Assembly (NCBI GenBank): GCA_005765155.1
Contig: VCCP01000003.1
Span: forward strand, 4,898,001 to 4,962,000
Length of the DNA stretch: 64,000 bases
Source of the DNA: Zelopaecilomyces penicillatus
Taxonomy: Eukaryota > Ascomycota > Sordariomycetes > Hypocreales > Pseudodiploosporaceae
Direction of reading: 5' to 3'
Under the pieces are notes generated by a model. The model had not been told where the DNA came from. It did not search any database and saw nothing but the letters and a program-made list of their open reading frames with translations. The translations under genes and the position numbers were made by a program. Of the stretch, positions 1-9,588 are shown piece by piece (position 1 is the stretch's first letter; every line of letters starts with the position of its first letter).

Positions 1-1447
1 AGCAGATGAGGAAGAGGATGGGGCTGAAGAAGAGGAAGACATCGCCTCTGATACTGGTGCACGTGATTACGACTACCTGCTTGGAGTAAGTTGAACCACG
101 ATAAGTCCAAAGTTTAAGCAGAACTTGGTTAACACTTTATAGATGCCCATCTGGTCTCTTACACTTGAACGTCTCGAGAGACTCAAGCTGGCAATTGCAA
201 ACAAAAAGGCCGAGCACGATGAATTGGAGGCCAAGAGCGAGAAGGATCTCTGGTGTACAGATCTTGACGAGCTGCAAATCGAGTGGGACGCACAACTTGC
301 TCTGGATGCAGAAATCCAGACGAACATCCGCCGCTTGGGTCGTCGCGTGTCCAAGAAGATAGGAGCTGGTCGCGCCCGCAAACCCAAGGCTGAGGATGCA
401 TACGAGCCGGAAAAAAAGGCACGTGGTAAAGCCAAGGCTGCCCCTATCAAGGTAGAGACCAAGACCGCACAAAGGTTTGCAGAGATGTTTAGCGCCAAGC
501 CGAAAGTGAAGGAAGAGCCAAAGGCAGATGTGATGGAGTTATCGGATAACTTCTCAGATGATGATTTTGCAGCTCTTGGCAGAGGGAAGGCGGCGGCACC
601 TAAAGCATCGCGTCCTAAGACTGAATCTGCACCGCAGCCACTTCCGTTAGATTCCCAATCTGAGGATGATGACGAGCCTGTGCCAGCTCGTAACAGGCGT
701 GCAGCAGCATCAAAGGCAAAGGCATTCTTTGATGACGATTCAGAGAGTAACGACGACGATTTCCTCGGCGATGTTGGTGCAATGGTCAAAGGCATCGGTG
801 ATAAGCCAGCTGAAGAATCTACTGGACGTGTCAGCTTGTACGCCATGAACCGACCAGAGTCGAGTCACGGCAACGCTAGCTCTGGCGCACTTCCTAAGTT
901 GAAGTCAAAGCCCTCCAAGACTTTCGACAGTGATGGCCCGGACGACACCAACTATGAGATGCTGGCCAAATCGTCGCCTCACAAGACGGTGGCGAAGGGT
1001 GATGTGATTGACGATTTCTTATCAGACGACGACGATGTTGTTCCCCGCGCCGCCGTCAAGGCTTCGGCTCTGAAACAACAAGTCTTGCCTGGTCTCTCGG
1101 CCGTCAAAAAGCCACGCGGAAGGCCTGCTGTTGGTGCTGCTGCTAAGGCCAAGGCCAAGGCTGAACCCAAGGCCAAGGTCAAGGCAACAGCAAAGACAAC
1201 AGCGTTATCGCCAGCAGCAAAAAGATATGCGGCGAAGAAGGCTGTACAGAAGACATTTGATGATGACTCAGAGGAAGATATGGCTGACCCTGAGCCGGTT
1301 GTGGCGAAACCCCCTGTCCGAAGACCTGGACGTGCAGCTGCAGTAAGACGGCCTGTCGTGATTTCAGACGAGGAGTCATCAGCTGGGGAGGAAGACGAGA
1401 GTGAGGAGAGTGATGACCCTTTTGAGGTGGATGACGATGAGGACTGA
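1..1447 (+). CDS. top2: DNA topoisomerase II, C-terminal part (5' end outside window)
   Basis: This is the end of eukaryotic type IIA topoisomerase, the ATP-dependent nuclear enzyme that passes one DNA duplex through another. A first partial exon (2-85) reads ...DYDYLLG and stops at GTAAGT. A 57-bp intron (86-142, TTAAC branch site, TAG acceptor) precedes exon 143-1447, which opens MPIWSLTLERLERL. The joined YDYLLGMPIWSLT is the conserved end of the topo II core. The following roughly 400 residues are the poorly conserved C-terminal regulatory tail: Lys/Ala-rich blocks (nuclear-localisation-like) alternate with acidic Asp/Glu/Ser clusters that look like CK2 sites, and it ends in an acidic run. 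The ATPase, TOPRIM and cleavage domains lie upstream of the window. Identity is secure from the core/tail junction; the tail alone would not identify it. Confidence 0.93.
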
Positions 1448-2180
1448 GTAGTTGCCGAAGAGAAGTTGTGATTACATGCTCAACGCATTGTACGAATGTA
1501 TTATTTTGATGTGTCAATCATACAGCGAGGGGTAGGACATGGCAGAGGAGCTGAGCTTTTCATGGTCTGTCATTTTGGCGTTGGCAGGGAGGGTGGCTGT
1601 GGACTCTTTTTTTTATTTTATTATCTTGATTTTATCCCATTTCACCTATGATGCTCAGGTAGGAATATTTGGCAGAGCGTTATTATACTACAGTCAATTT
1701 TAAAGCAATCAGTGAGGGAGAGTGATGTGTTGACTCAGCTTTGTGAATCAATAGTAATTCTACTTGCCATGTTCATGTTGGTCTGTATCAGTACTCGAGG
1801 ACACAAAAATAGAATATACTATAGGAACCAATATTGTCGCTTTTTCCCTCACCTTGTACGAGTTTGTATAATCTTGATTTTGCTAACAGTTACTCCAGGC
1901 AAGGATTTGGTGGATTGCATGATAGTCGTCGACATGCTATGGAACATGGTGGAACGGCGTACTAGCGACGCTTCAAGAAAAGTGTTATCGATAAGTTCGT
2001 ATTAGTCCCTTGGAGGGGCAATCATGGAGGGGTCCTGTCTCAGCTCTCTCCCATGTCGTAATAATTATCAACCTATTTCAAATCAGCTTTTCATGATACA
2101 TTTATCTTGGGGCTGTCATAATACACCTGCCTCCTACTCTTACTTCTCTCTCTCCATAACATCCCCAGTACAGCTTCACC
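1448..2180. other. Intergenic, topo II 3' flank and tap42 promoter
   Basis: No supportable gene is seen. Open frames here are short and lack an ATG start. The last 60 bases before 2181 are pyrimidine-rich (CTCCTACTCTTACTTCTCTC), as is common just upstream of fungal start codons. Confidence 0.6.
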
Positions 2181-3251
2181 ATGGACTCATCTGACGAACC
2201 GCAATCCCTACGAGCTCTATTCGAAGCCGCCGAGGCGAAACGGCTCGAGCTCGACGAAGCGCCCAACGCGCTGGCACCCGGTTACGGAGAGAAAGTCGCC
2301 GCTGCATTGAAGCTCTACGGCCAAGTGATTGACCAGATCGGTGCTGTTTCGCTCTTCTCCACCAACGAGGGTATCGAGGATGTTGCGACGACGGCGTTAC
2401 CGTATATGTTGGCCGACTTTTACCTGGCGGAGCTGGTGCAGCGCGCACCACATCTAGCTGCAGCCCAGCGAAAGCTAGTTCTTGCGCGCGCGAGGGCCGC
2501 CTATGAGAGGTTTCTGGCACTCTTGGATGGCTATGGGCTTGTGAAGGCGCCGTATGATAGAATGCTGGAGAGGTATCGGGATGATGAGGAGGGCTTTGCG
2601 GTAGTGACGGGCGGGGATGCGACAGCGCGCCGGGATGCAAAGATTGCGAGCTATAAGGCGGAGAAGCAGCTTCGGGGACGGCTTGAGCTACTGCGACGAG
2701 ATCCGAGATATCTAGACAACGGCGACGAAGAGGTGGTGCGCGAGCTGTACCTCACCGATATCCTCTTCTCCACCCACGCAACCTTCCAGGCGCTCGACTC
2801 CATAAACCGCGAACTCCCTATCCTCGCCCTCGCCCCCTCAGAGCCTCCATCCACAATGGTCCGATCCACATCCTCTGCCCAAGACGAAAACGACACAACC
2901 CTACGCCTCGACCAACCCATGAACCGTCTACGCCCAGGTGCTGGTGGCGGCCCACTGCTCTCCCGGCAGGGCCAACCCTTACAGCCCTTTACCCTCGTAG
3001 GTTCGCGTGCCGACCTTGCGCGGGGCGTCTTCCGCCCTGGGCACAACCTGCCGACCATGTCTATCGACGAGTATCTCGATGAGGAGCACCGCCGCGGCAA
3101 CGTCCTCCAGGGTGGCGCTGAGCCTCCCAAGCCGCCTGTTGATGAGGATGACATGGAGATTGCGGACCGGGAGACTTATAAGGCTCGCGACTGGGATGAG
3201 TTTAAAGACGACAATCCCAAGGGTGCGGGAAACACGCTCAATATGGGATAA
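2181..3251 (+). CDS. tap42: TAP42/alpha4-family phosphatase regulator
   Basis: A 356-aa intronless protein of the TAP42/alpha4 (IGBP1) family. In yeast and mammals these proteins bind PP2A-type catalytic subunits (PP2A, PP4, PP6) and link them to TOR signalling. The first 230 residues are mostly helical, with Arg/Lys/Glu-rich segments (KLYGQVIDQIG, a YMLADFYLAELV helix, RRDAKIASYKAEKQLRGRLELL) typical of the TPR-like phosphatase-binding fold. The C-terminal third is Pro/Gly-rich and ends with the family's conserved stretch: TMSIDEYLDEEHRRGN, then an acidic DEDDMEIADRETYKARDWDEFKDDNPKGAGN tail segment split here as DRETYKARDWDEFKDDNP and KGAGNTLNMG. Length fits the family. The ATG follows a pyrimidine-rich leader in a CACCATGG context. 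Confidence 0.93.
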   Translation: MDSSDEPQSLRALFEAAEAKRLELDEAPNALAPGYGEKVAAALKLYGQVIDQIGAVSLFSTNEGIEDVATTALPYMLADFYLAELVQRAPHLAAAQRKLVLARARAAYERFLALLDGYGLVKAPYDRMLERYRDDEEGFAVVTGGDATARRDAKIASYKAEKQLRGRLELLRRDPRYLDNGDEEVVRELYLTDILFSTHATFQALDSINRELPILALAPSEPPSTMVRSTSSAQDENDTTLRLDQPMNRLRPGAGGGPLLSRQGQPLQPFTLVGSRADLARGVFRPGHNLPTMSIDEYLDEEHRRGNVLQGGAEPPKPPVDEDDMEIADRETYKARDWDEFKDDNPKGAGNTLNMG

Positions 3252-3664
3252 GAATATGATGCGGGGGCTTCTCATTAGGGGTGGGGGGAGAATATGGGAA
3301 CAAGATGTTTGCAGTTTCTTCAAACGATTTGGCCATTTTTTTATTTAGAGGGGGGTTCAGTTCAATTACGGAGTAAAAAGGATGGAATTTGTCCAGTGAT
3401 ATGATAGAATAGGATAGCGCACTCTTCATACATTCTGGCGGCGTTCAAAAAGAAAAAAACCAACAGCATGGAAGCATAACCTTTTCATCTGCTTTACCGT
3501 CAAATTTATATTATTTCATTCGTTAACCTAAATTATAGGGAAAATCAAATCATCATCATTTCATAAGCAGTGGTAGTACCACGCGTCAGCCATGCATGTG
3601 TAAACATTTGTCCCGTTATGTCGTCATGCCAAAGAAAAGAAGAGATATGACATTTTTCTTTTCA
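3252..3664. other. Convergent intergenic region
   Basis: This is the shared 3' region of the tap42 gene and the opposite-strand 850-aa gene. It is AT-rich and contains one copy of the 9-mer TACGGAGTA at 3367-3375. No gene is seen. Confidence 0.55.
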
Positions 3665-6217
3665 TCAAACCAGCACCAAACTGTCGTCACTGTCACTCTT
3701 CTCGTTTTTTCTCTCAGCTTTACCCTTGCCCTTGTCTTGACTCTTTTCTTCATTCGCGTCTTGCACCGACTGAGACTCGTCATCATCACTCATAAAATCC
3801 CCATCCGAACCGAGTGAGAGGGTATCTGAATCAGACACCGACTCAACCATCATATCCAGTGCTTGGCCCGTCCCCTGATGTCCAGCCGGGACTTCAAACC
3901 TCGCTTCCTGATAATCATTGGCATTTGCCGTAAATGCTTCTAATGCCAGTGATACATCGTCGGCAATTACTTGATCCTGCCGGTAGACGGTTGAAATACT
4001 ATCATGTACGTCCACAGAGCTAGCAATCGTACTTCCCTTGATCCTCATAGTCGACAAGTCCTCAATCAAGGACCCCGAGTAACTTGATGAGATAGAAGGC
4101 ACGGTTTGTCCCGTGTGGTAGACTGGCCCGGGTCCATTTGGTCCCATTTCTGCGGGTGGGAGGAATGGTTCAAACACCCCACCCGTACCATCATTGCATC
4201 CACCAGCCCAGAGTGGCAAGAACCTCATCTCTTCGGTATTCAGAGTCAACAGCAAATGGCGAGTCATATTTAGAGATGGATTGATGTCATGTCGTATCCA
4301 GGAACGAGTAAATGGCTGCAACGCCACTTTGGCCTGGCGTTCCAATGCCTCCAAACCTATCAATCTGTATCGGAGGCAAAGTTTGTCGTTTTCGGTACGT
4401 TGTAGAGGGAAGAAAATACTAAACTTCTCACTCATTGCTTTCTGGGGAGTTTTATACATGGCAGACTGCAGTAGGGTTTGGAATCTTTCTATCAACTGGG
4501 CGAATGACGTCTTAGCATCGACTCTGTCAAATATCGCTTTCTGGCCCAGCCCATAATCCTGTACCCATTTCTCGGAAAGGTTTTGATAAATGAATGGACA
4601 GAGAATTCTTTGGCTTGGGTTAAGCTCATCTAAGATATCTCTGGTGCATTCATAATCATTGGGTTGCACATAACTCGCCCGGTCGTGGTCCATTCCTGAA
4701 GATCCCGTGTTGTCCACAAGGTTTTCTTGAGTCAAGTACTTGTCAATCACTGAAGGCATGACATTTTGAATGGACCTCATAATATATCGGAGCATCTCAA
4801 GAGCCTCGTCAAAAACTGGATCATTTTCTTGGGCGAGAACCATCTCCATGTTCTTTATATCAGTCCATTCCGGAATCATCATACGATCGAAAGCGTTTGG
4901 GGACTGGATTTCAGAAACAGTTGTCATCAAACGTTCCGCAAAAGCCCGTGCGGCATGCTGGACAATATTTTGAAGCTCGTCAGGTAGATGCGAAGTCCTT
5001 CTCCCAAAAACAGTCGTTCGGTCGAGATGCCGACGAGACTCTGGAGAGGCGGCCTCTTTGATGGCCAGCTCGTTTACAAGAATCCGAAAGGCACATTGCG
5101 TCACTTTCTCAATTTCCAAAGCATAACCCATTTGCAGAGCCTCTTCAGGCAGAACTTCGATGAACTTTGTATTATAGCTGTACATAAGCCATTGGGTGAT
5201 GGAGTCTTTGACCACAACAGCGCAGTCGAAGATCTTGGCTAGTGCAACCAGTGTCCAGGCTCGGCTTGCAGAATCAATCACGACTTCTTTTCCTTCCAAC
5301 ATCATAAGCAGGCGAATGATGTTGTTACAGTGCCGGAAAGGACAGTAGTCTGGGATGTTCAAGTAAACAGGTCCTTGGTCCTCTTCGGCTATTCCAGTCT
5401 CCTTTATCCTAATGAGCTGTTCTGGTGTGGGACGGACGAGCTTGGTGTCAGGATCTATACGTCCCTGTTGATAGGAGGCTCCAGGGAAAGTCTCTCTAGG
5501 AACACGGTCTTCGTTGATATAGACACCATGTGCCTCTCTCAAGCAAGTACAAACATCGTCATGGCCCATGACGAGCCATGCATCCACCGAGTGCAGGTGC
5601 TTGGATCTCCACCAGTTGATGATGCCTGGTGTAAGAGATAACTCGGTCATCTGGAATACCAGCTCATCTCCTTCGGATGGCGGTGTCAAGTCCAACAAAT
5701 ACTTGATTCCTTCTGGCAACTTATTGACCATCTTCCTTCGTCTCTGGATACGGAATTGATATGTCGGTTTCAACATATTGGCCAACTTGGAAGATCCAGT
5801 GGCTAATATTTTTTCCGAATTAACTCGAACCTGTTGTGATCGGTAGGCCATGCCGTAGCAGTCTATCTGACCCCTCTTATCTATGGGGCCATTTGGAAAG
5901 TCGACAAAAACGAGGGTGTCGCCCTCATTGAGCTCGAAGTCGATGGAGTGTATTCTGCACAGCTCATCCCTATGGTTCTGTTCCATTGGGCCAATTGTTC
6001 TGGGGCGTCGGAAAAGCTGCTCAACCAGAGGATCGGACTGGCTGTCTAAGGGCACGGCAGGGCGTGAACATTGAGCATCATCAAGTTCGAAGGGTATATC
6101 TTGGCTTGAATCATCCATTGCCTCTGCAGCGGCGACGTTTCCGTAGTCCACCTCCATCAAGGCTAGCCATGGATTTGAACTTGGCCGAGATTGTTCCTGG
6201 TCGACATAGTTAGCCAT
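3665..6217 (-). CDS. Conserved-looking fungal protein of unknown function, 850 aa
   Basis: I do not recognise a named family with certainty. The reading frame stays open upstream to 6334, but the preceding 39 residues are low-complexity and the ATG at 6217 (MANYVDQEQSRPSSNPW) has a better context, so I start there. The protein is intronless, with a globular body at residues 80-620. That body contains a hydrophobic, BTB/Skp-like stretch (CPFRHCNNIIRLLMMLEGKE, then SRAWTLVALAKIFDCAVVV) that may be an oligomerisation fold. The C-terminal 120 residues are disordered and acidic, ending with a Lys/Glu/Ser tail (KGKGKAERKNEKSDSDDSLVLV in part). There is no signal peptide or membrane segment. It is probably a nuclear or cytosolic scaffold; the function is not inferable. 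The long uninterrupted frame and the even hydrophobic pattern support a real gene. Confidence 0.82.
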   Translation of the reverse strand: MANYVDQEQSRPSSNPWLALMEVDYGNVAAAEAMDDSSQDIPFELDDAQCSRPAVPLDSQSDPLVEQLFRRPRTIGPMEQNHRDELCRIHSIDFELNEGDTLVFVDFPNGPIDKRGQIDCYGMAYRSQQVRVNSEKILATGSSKLANMLKPTYQFRIQRRRKMVNKLPEGIKYLLDLTPPSEGDELVFQMTELSLTPGIINWWRSKHLHSVDAWLVMGHDDVCTCLREAHGVYINEDRVPRETFPGASYQQGRIDPDTKLVRPTPEQLIRIKETGIAEEDQGPVYLNIPDYCPFRHCNNIIRLLMMLEGKEVVIDSASRAWTLVALAKIFDCAVVVKDSITQWLMYSYNTKFIEVLPEEALQMGYALEIEKVTQCAFRILVNELAIKEAASPESRRHLDRTTVFGRRTSHLPDELQNIVQHAARAFAERLMTTVSEIQSPNAFDRMMIPEWTDIKNMEMVLAQENDPVFDEALEMLRYIMRSIQNVMPSVIDKYLTQENLVDNTGSSGMDHDRASYVQPNDYECTRDILDELNPSQRILCPFIYQNLSEKWVQDYGLGQKAIFDRVDAKTSFAQLIERFQTLLQSAMYKTPQKAMSEKFSIFFPLQRTENDKLCLRYRLIGLEALERQAKVALQPFTRSWIRHDINPSLNMTRHLLLTLNTEEMRFLPLWAGGCNDGTGGVFEPFLPPAEMGPNGPGPVYHTGQTVPSISSSYSGSLIEDLSTMRIKGSTIASSVDVHDSISTVYRQDQVIADDVSLALEAFTANANDYQEARFEVPAGHQGTGQALDMMVESVSDSDTLSLGSDGDFMSDDDESQSVQDANEEKSQDKGKGKAERKNEKSDSDDSLVLV

Positions 6218-7648
6218 CCTGGGTTGACTGTCGGCTACTGTCGACAAATGAAGGCAATGATTGAGATGACAATGTCGTTGCCGCAGGGCGTTCGGTGGTG
6301 ATGGAGAATTTGGTTTAGTAGCAGCGCGAAGCAAGTCTGTGGATATGAGGATTGTGTAGAAAAGAATTACAAGCTATCTGCCCAGGCGCTGTGCTTGCCA
6401 GAGCATGCGTTGGTTGGTTGTCTACGTTGTCAGCGAAGGCAGACACGAAGAGGGCATTCCGATGGAATTTCTCAAGACGCGGAGGGGCAGAAATTTAAAG
6501 AAGACCGATTGAGAAGGGTCTGTCAATCAAGGCTGGGTTTGAGTTCGAGGTATTCATGTGTCTGCCTGCGTGGCTGTGTCATTGCTGTTGGTCGGCCGCC
6601 TAGACGGTTGCCTTGCTGCCCTACGAGGGACATCCTTTGCGTAGCTTGGCCTAGCTTCACTTCTCCTGTCCGTGGTTCGCTGTCTTCTGTCCAGCAAGGC
6701 TCCTGGGTGGGTTGTCCGGTACTGAACTCGTTGCTTTGTTTGCACAGTATACCACTTGATGCTGACATGGCTTGTGTGTGTGTTGTGTGTGTCAGTGTGT
6801 GTGTGCGCGCGCGCGCATGACGAAGTTGGATAAGGCTCCCGAAGCAGGACGAATGGGGGACGTTGACAGTGGAGAATGCTACGTCAACCACAGTACTCCG
6901 TAAAGGGCCCCCCCCCCCCTCTCCTGGACTACAGGGACTACAGGGAGATATACAGTGGTGAACGTGCACTGCCTGGCCCCAGAAGCTAAGGGATCGACGT
7001 GGGCTTGGTGGGCTTGGTGGGTTAGGGTAGCCACATATGCATGTAATTCTGGTTGAGCTCGACAGGATCTTTCTGATGGGATCAATTATTGTTTGTATAA
7101 TCACCAGCACCTTATCAGATAGGACCGGAACCGATAGCTTCTGCCGTCCTACGCCAGGTATAATGTCGTTGCGGTTGTTGAGAATGAGATGACCAGGTAT
7201 GGAGCACAGCTGGTGACACCAAAGTGTAAATACGCCAAAACCGTTCCAAGAAGTCAGGCTTAAGATTTTTCTTTCCCGGTAGCCTTATGGTAAGCCTTGC
7301 CACGAACTCAACCTCTTCTTGTGCTCCCAGTTGCTTAAACACAGCAGAGCGTGTTGGGGTTAACGATGTTCACGCCCAGTCTGCCCAAAGCGAGATCCCT
7401 CGTTGGCTCAGCCAATGCACCGTCGGCAGTTGCATGCGAGACTATCCATTGCCAGCGGGAAAGATGAGATGAAAGGTGAAGAGTTGCGTGCCCACGGCAT
7501 AGGCTTCACCGGCACACATACCCTTGCAATAGCTGCATAAGAGCTGTAAGTAGGCTGTCACAGCAGCTGCGCTGGGCCTCTTCATTCGAATTCCCTAATA
7601 TCCAGCCATTGGAATAACCTTAAAGCACCAGGTCATGCTAGACGTCGT
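6218..7648. other. Intergenic, 1.4 kb, low-complexity rich
   Basis: No gene is supported. It holds a GT/GC alternating tract (about 6773-6817), a C12 run (6908-6919) and a TACTCCGTA 9-mer (6894-6902). A reverse open frame over 6523-7110 is antisense to the GT repeat and lacks coding character. Confidence 0.55.
6773..6817. repeat. Alternating purine-pyrimidine microsatellite (GT)n then (GC)n
   Basis: About 45 bases of nearly perfect TG/GT dinucleotides, interrupted twice, run directly into a CGCGCGCGCG tract. Such tracts are classic Z-DNA formers and are length-variable. It lies about 560 bp upstream of the ATG of the 850-aa gene. Confidence 0.8.
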
Positions 7649-8812
7649 CTAGATCTTCGCACGGTCCTTTCCACCTCCCTCGGCCTTGCGCCGCGGGCCT
7701 TCCGCCACTGCGTTGACCAGGAACATGACCGCATCCGTCACCATGTCGGCGCTGAATTTGTGACCTATACCCTCGTAGACCCTATCGTCAACCGTGATCC
7801 CGCCGTCGGCGTACCACCCGGTTACCGCATCCTTAAACACCTCTAGAAACGGAATTGACTGGTCGTAGGGTACTAACGGATCCGCTCCGCCGGAGCAAAG
7901 GAGCAGCTTCTTGCCCCTAATGCGATCATCAAGAATGGTTCTCAGACGGCCCTGCTCTGTGGATGATAAAGGTAACGAGGGGATGCCGTTGTTAGAGGGA
8001 CCAAATAGGATGCCCTTGGGGTCACGGGCTAGACAGGTGTTTATCAGATCCTGTGGGAAGAACTTCCCACCTAGAAAGGTTGTGTTTCCGTCCTCCAGAT
8101 TGGATATTCCGGCACGATTGCTCATCAAACCTTTCCGCAGTTAGCCAGTGGGGTTCCATTACCGAATACTCATCTTTGATGACATATCATAGAAAGCTCC
8201 GACATCAAAAGGTTGAATGACATGATTGGTGTAGACCGCTGAGTGCAAGGGATTCAAGGCCGCAAACTTACCCATCAAATCCGGACAGCCGATAACTACC
8301 ACCGCAGCGTCCACGCGATCTTCTCCAAACCATGCCTGCCACGCCGCATGGCCCCCAAGACTCCATCCCAGACAAACGTGAGCATCCACCCCCCTCCGTA
8401 AGTACCCAGCCACCAGATCCATCAGCGAGCTCATGTCCCCCACGCCTCCCTTGATCATACCGATCATGTCGATGGCGTGCTGCTCGTTGCCCATATTCCA
8501 TGCCTGGTTCGCCACCTCGCTGACCATTCGGCTGCCATGGTTGGGCATGTCAAAAGACAGCGCAATGAGACCCCGTGCCGCCGCTGCTGGGTGCTGATGC
8601 CACGCGTGGAGCGTGCGCTTGGCGATGTCGTGCATCTGGGCGCGTGTCCGGGTCCTTGGATGGAGCAGCCACAAGCACGTCACTGGGAGTGCGGGCGATG
8701 GAGGGAGTTCATCTAGGCCGTAGATGTCGACAAGCAATCCGGCCATGGGCTTGGTTGTCAACGAGACGGGGGGTGGTGGCGGCAGGCCCTTGGTGAGGTA
8801 CGGTTCAGCCAT
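7649..8812 (-). CDS. Alpha/beta hydrolase, two exons
   Basis: A serine hydrolase of the alpha/beta fold, about 373 aa, substrate unknown, with no signal peptide and so probably cytosolic. Exon 1 (8812 to about 8163) carries the oxyanion-side strand (VTCLWLLHPRTRTRAQMHDIA), the SFDMPNHGSR turn and the nucleophile elbow G-W-S-L-G-G. Exon 2 (about 8120 to 7649) supplies the acid (CSGGADPLVPY) and the histidine (YEGIGHKFS), completing a Ser-Asp-His triad in canonical order. The intron between them is unusually small: GTAATG to GAG would be about 42 bp with a GCTAAC branch site; other donor/acceptor pairs nearby also keep frame. The exact junction is therefore uncertain. It is transcribed divergently from the Ste20-type kinase gene. 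Confidence 0.83.
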
Positions 8813-9588
8813 GTTGAGCCAAGATGTGTGATAAAGGTAGGTTGGTAGGTATGTATGTGTATGTATGTGAAGTAGGTACAGATATGATTACGGATGGAGC
8901 TAAGAATGGATCAAGTAGATGCAAACTGGTGGACCAATGGCCCTTACTATTATTGAATCGTGCAGAGAAGAGTTTCGATGCAGGTCCCGAGTCCAGAGAA
9001 GAATGATGGTGGGGTAAAACCGTCAACGGCGCAGGGACCATCGGAAGCCGAGGAGGGGCTTCCCGAGGAACTTGCCACTTGCGTATCCCTGGCTTGGAGC
9101 TTGAAGCTACTTTAGTACTCCGTACAACACTACCGATAGTCATCTCGATGCAGTGGATACCTAGGTAATTAGATGTTATCAGGTTCAGGCTGCGAAGTAG
9201 ATTCTTCACATCTTGCATACTGCCAAGCCTCCATCCGCCTGGGGCCGAGTTTACCATTTCCTGTTCCAAAACATTCCTTTTTGCGCTGATGATAGATGAC
9301 TCCACAGCAGTTGAATAATGCAAGCATCAGCAAGGGCGTTTCCTACACCCATGCTGCTTTCAAGGGTTCCAATGGAGTAAGAAAACCTCCAGGGGGCCTC
9401 CGTGGACGCCCTTGCATCACCCCTAAAAAAACAACAGGCCAGAGCCGATGAGCTTGCCCCCTTGAAATCCTGGGGCCTGGGATTGCCATGTTTTTATTTT
9501 ATGTTATATATGCTGCCATTGAGCCATTGTGTCCGATGCGACGAGCTGGTCAGGGAATTCTGGTGGATCCCAGATAAACCAGAAGAGC
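8813..9588. other. Divergent promoter region, hydrolase / kinase
   Basis: No gene is seen in this 0.78-kb region between two divergent genes. It contains a GTAGGT/GTATGT-rich stretch at 8835-8870 and a TACTCCGTA 9-mer at 9116-9124. Confidence 0.5.

Noticed and set aside
73..846. Long reverse frame (257 codons) opposite the topo II tail
   Set aside because: It is antisense to a confidently coding exon whose Ser/Ala/Lys/Glu codon bias keeps the opposite strand open; it has no family resemblance.
6523..7110. Reverse frame of 195 codons in the 6.2-7.6 kb gap
   Set aside because: It runs through the GT/GC microsatellite and the C12 tract, giving low-complexity protein; no ATG context or conserved segment.
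8830..8880. Possible promoter element made of GTAGGT/TATGTATG repeats
   Set aside because: Similar TACCTACC/GTAGGTA strings occur near 16900, 25770 and 40690; simple-sequence background explains them.
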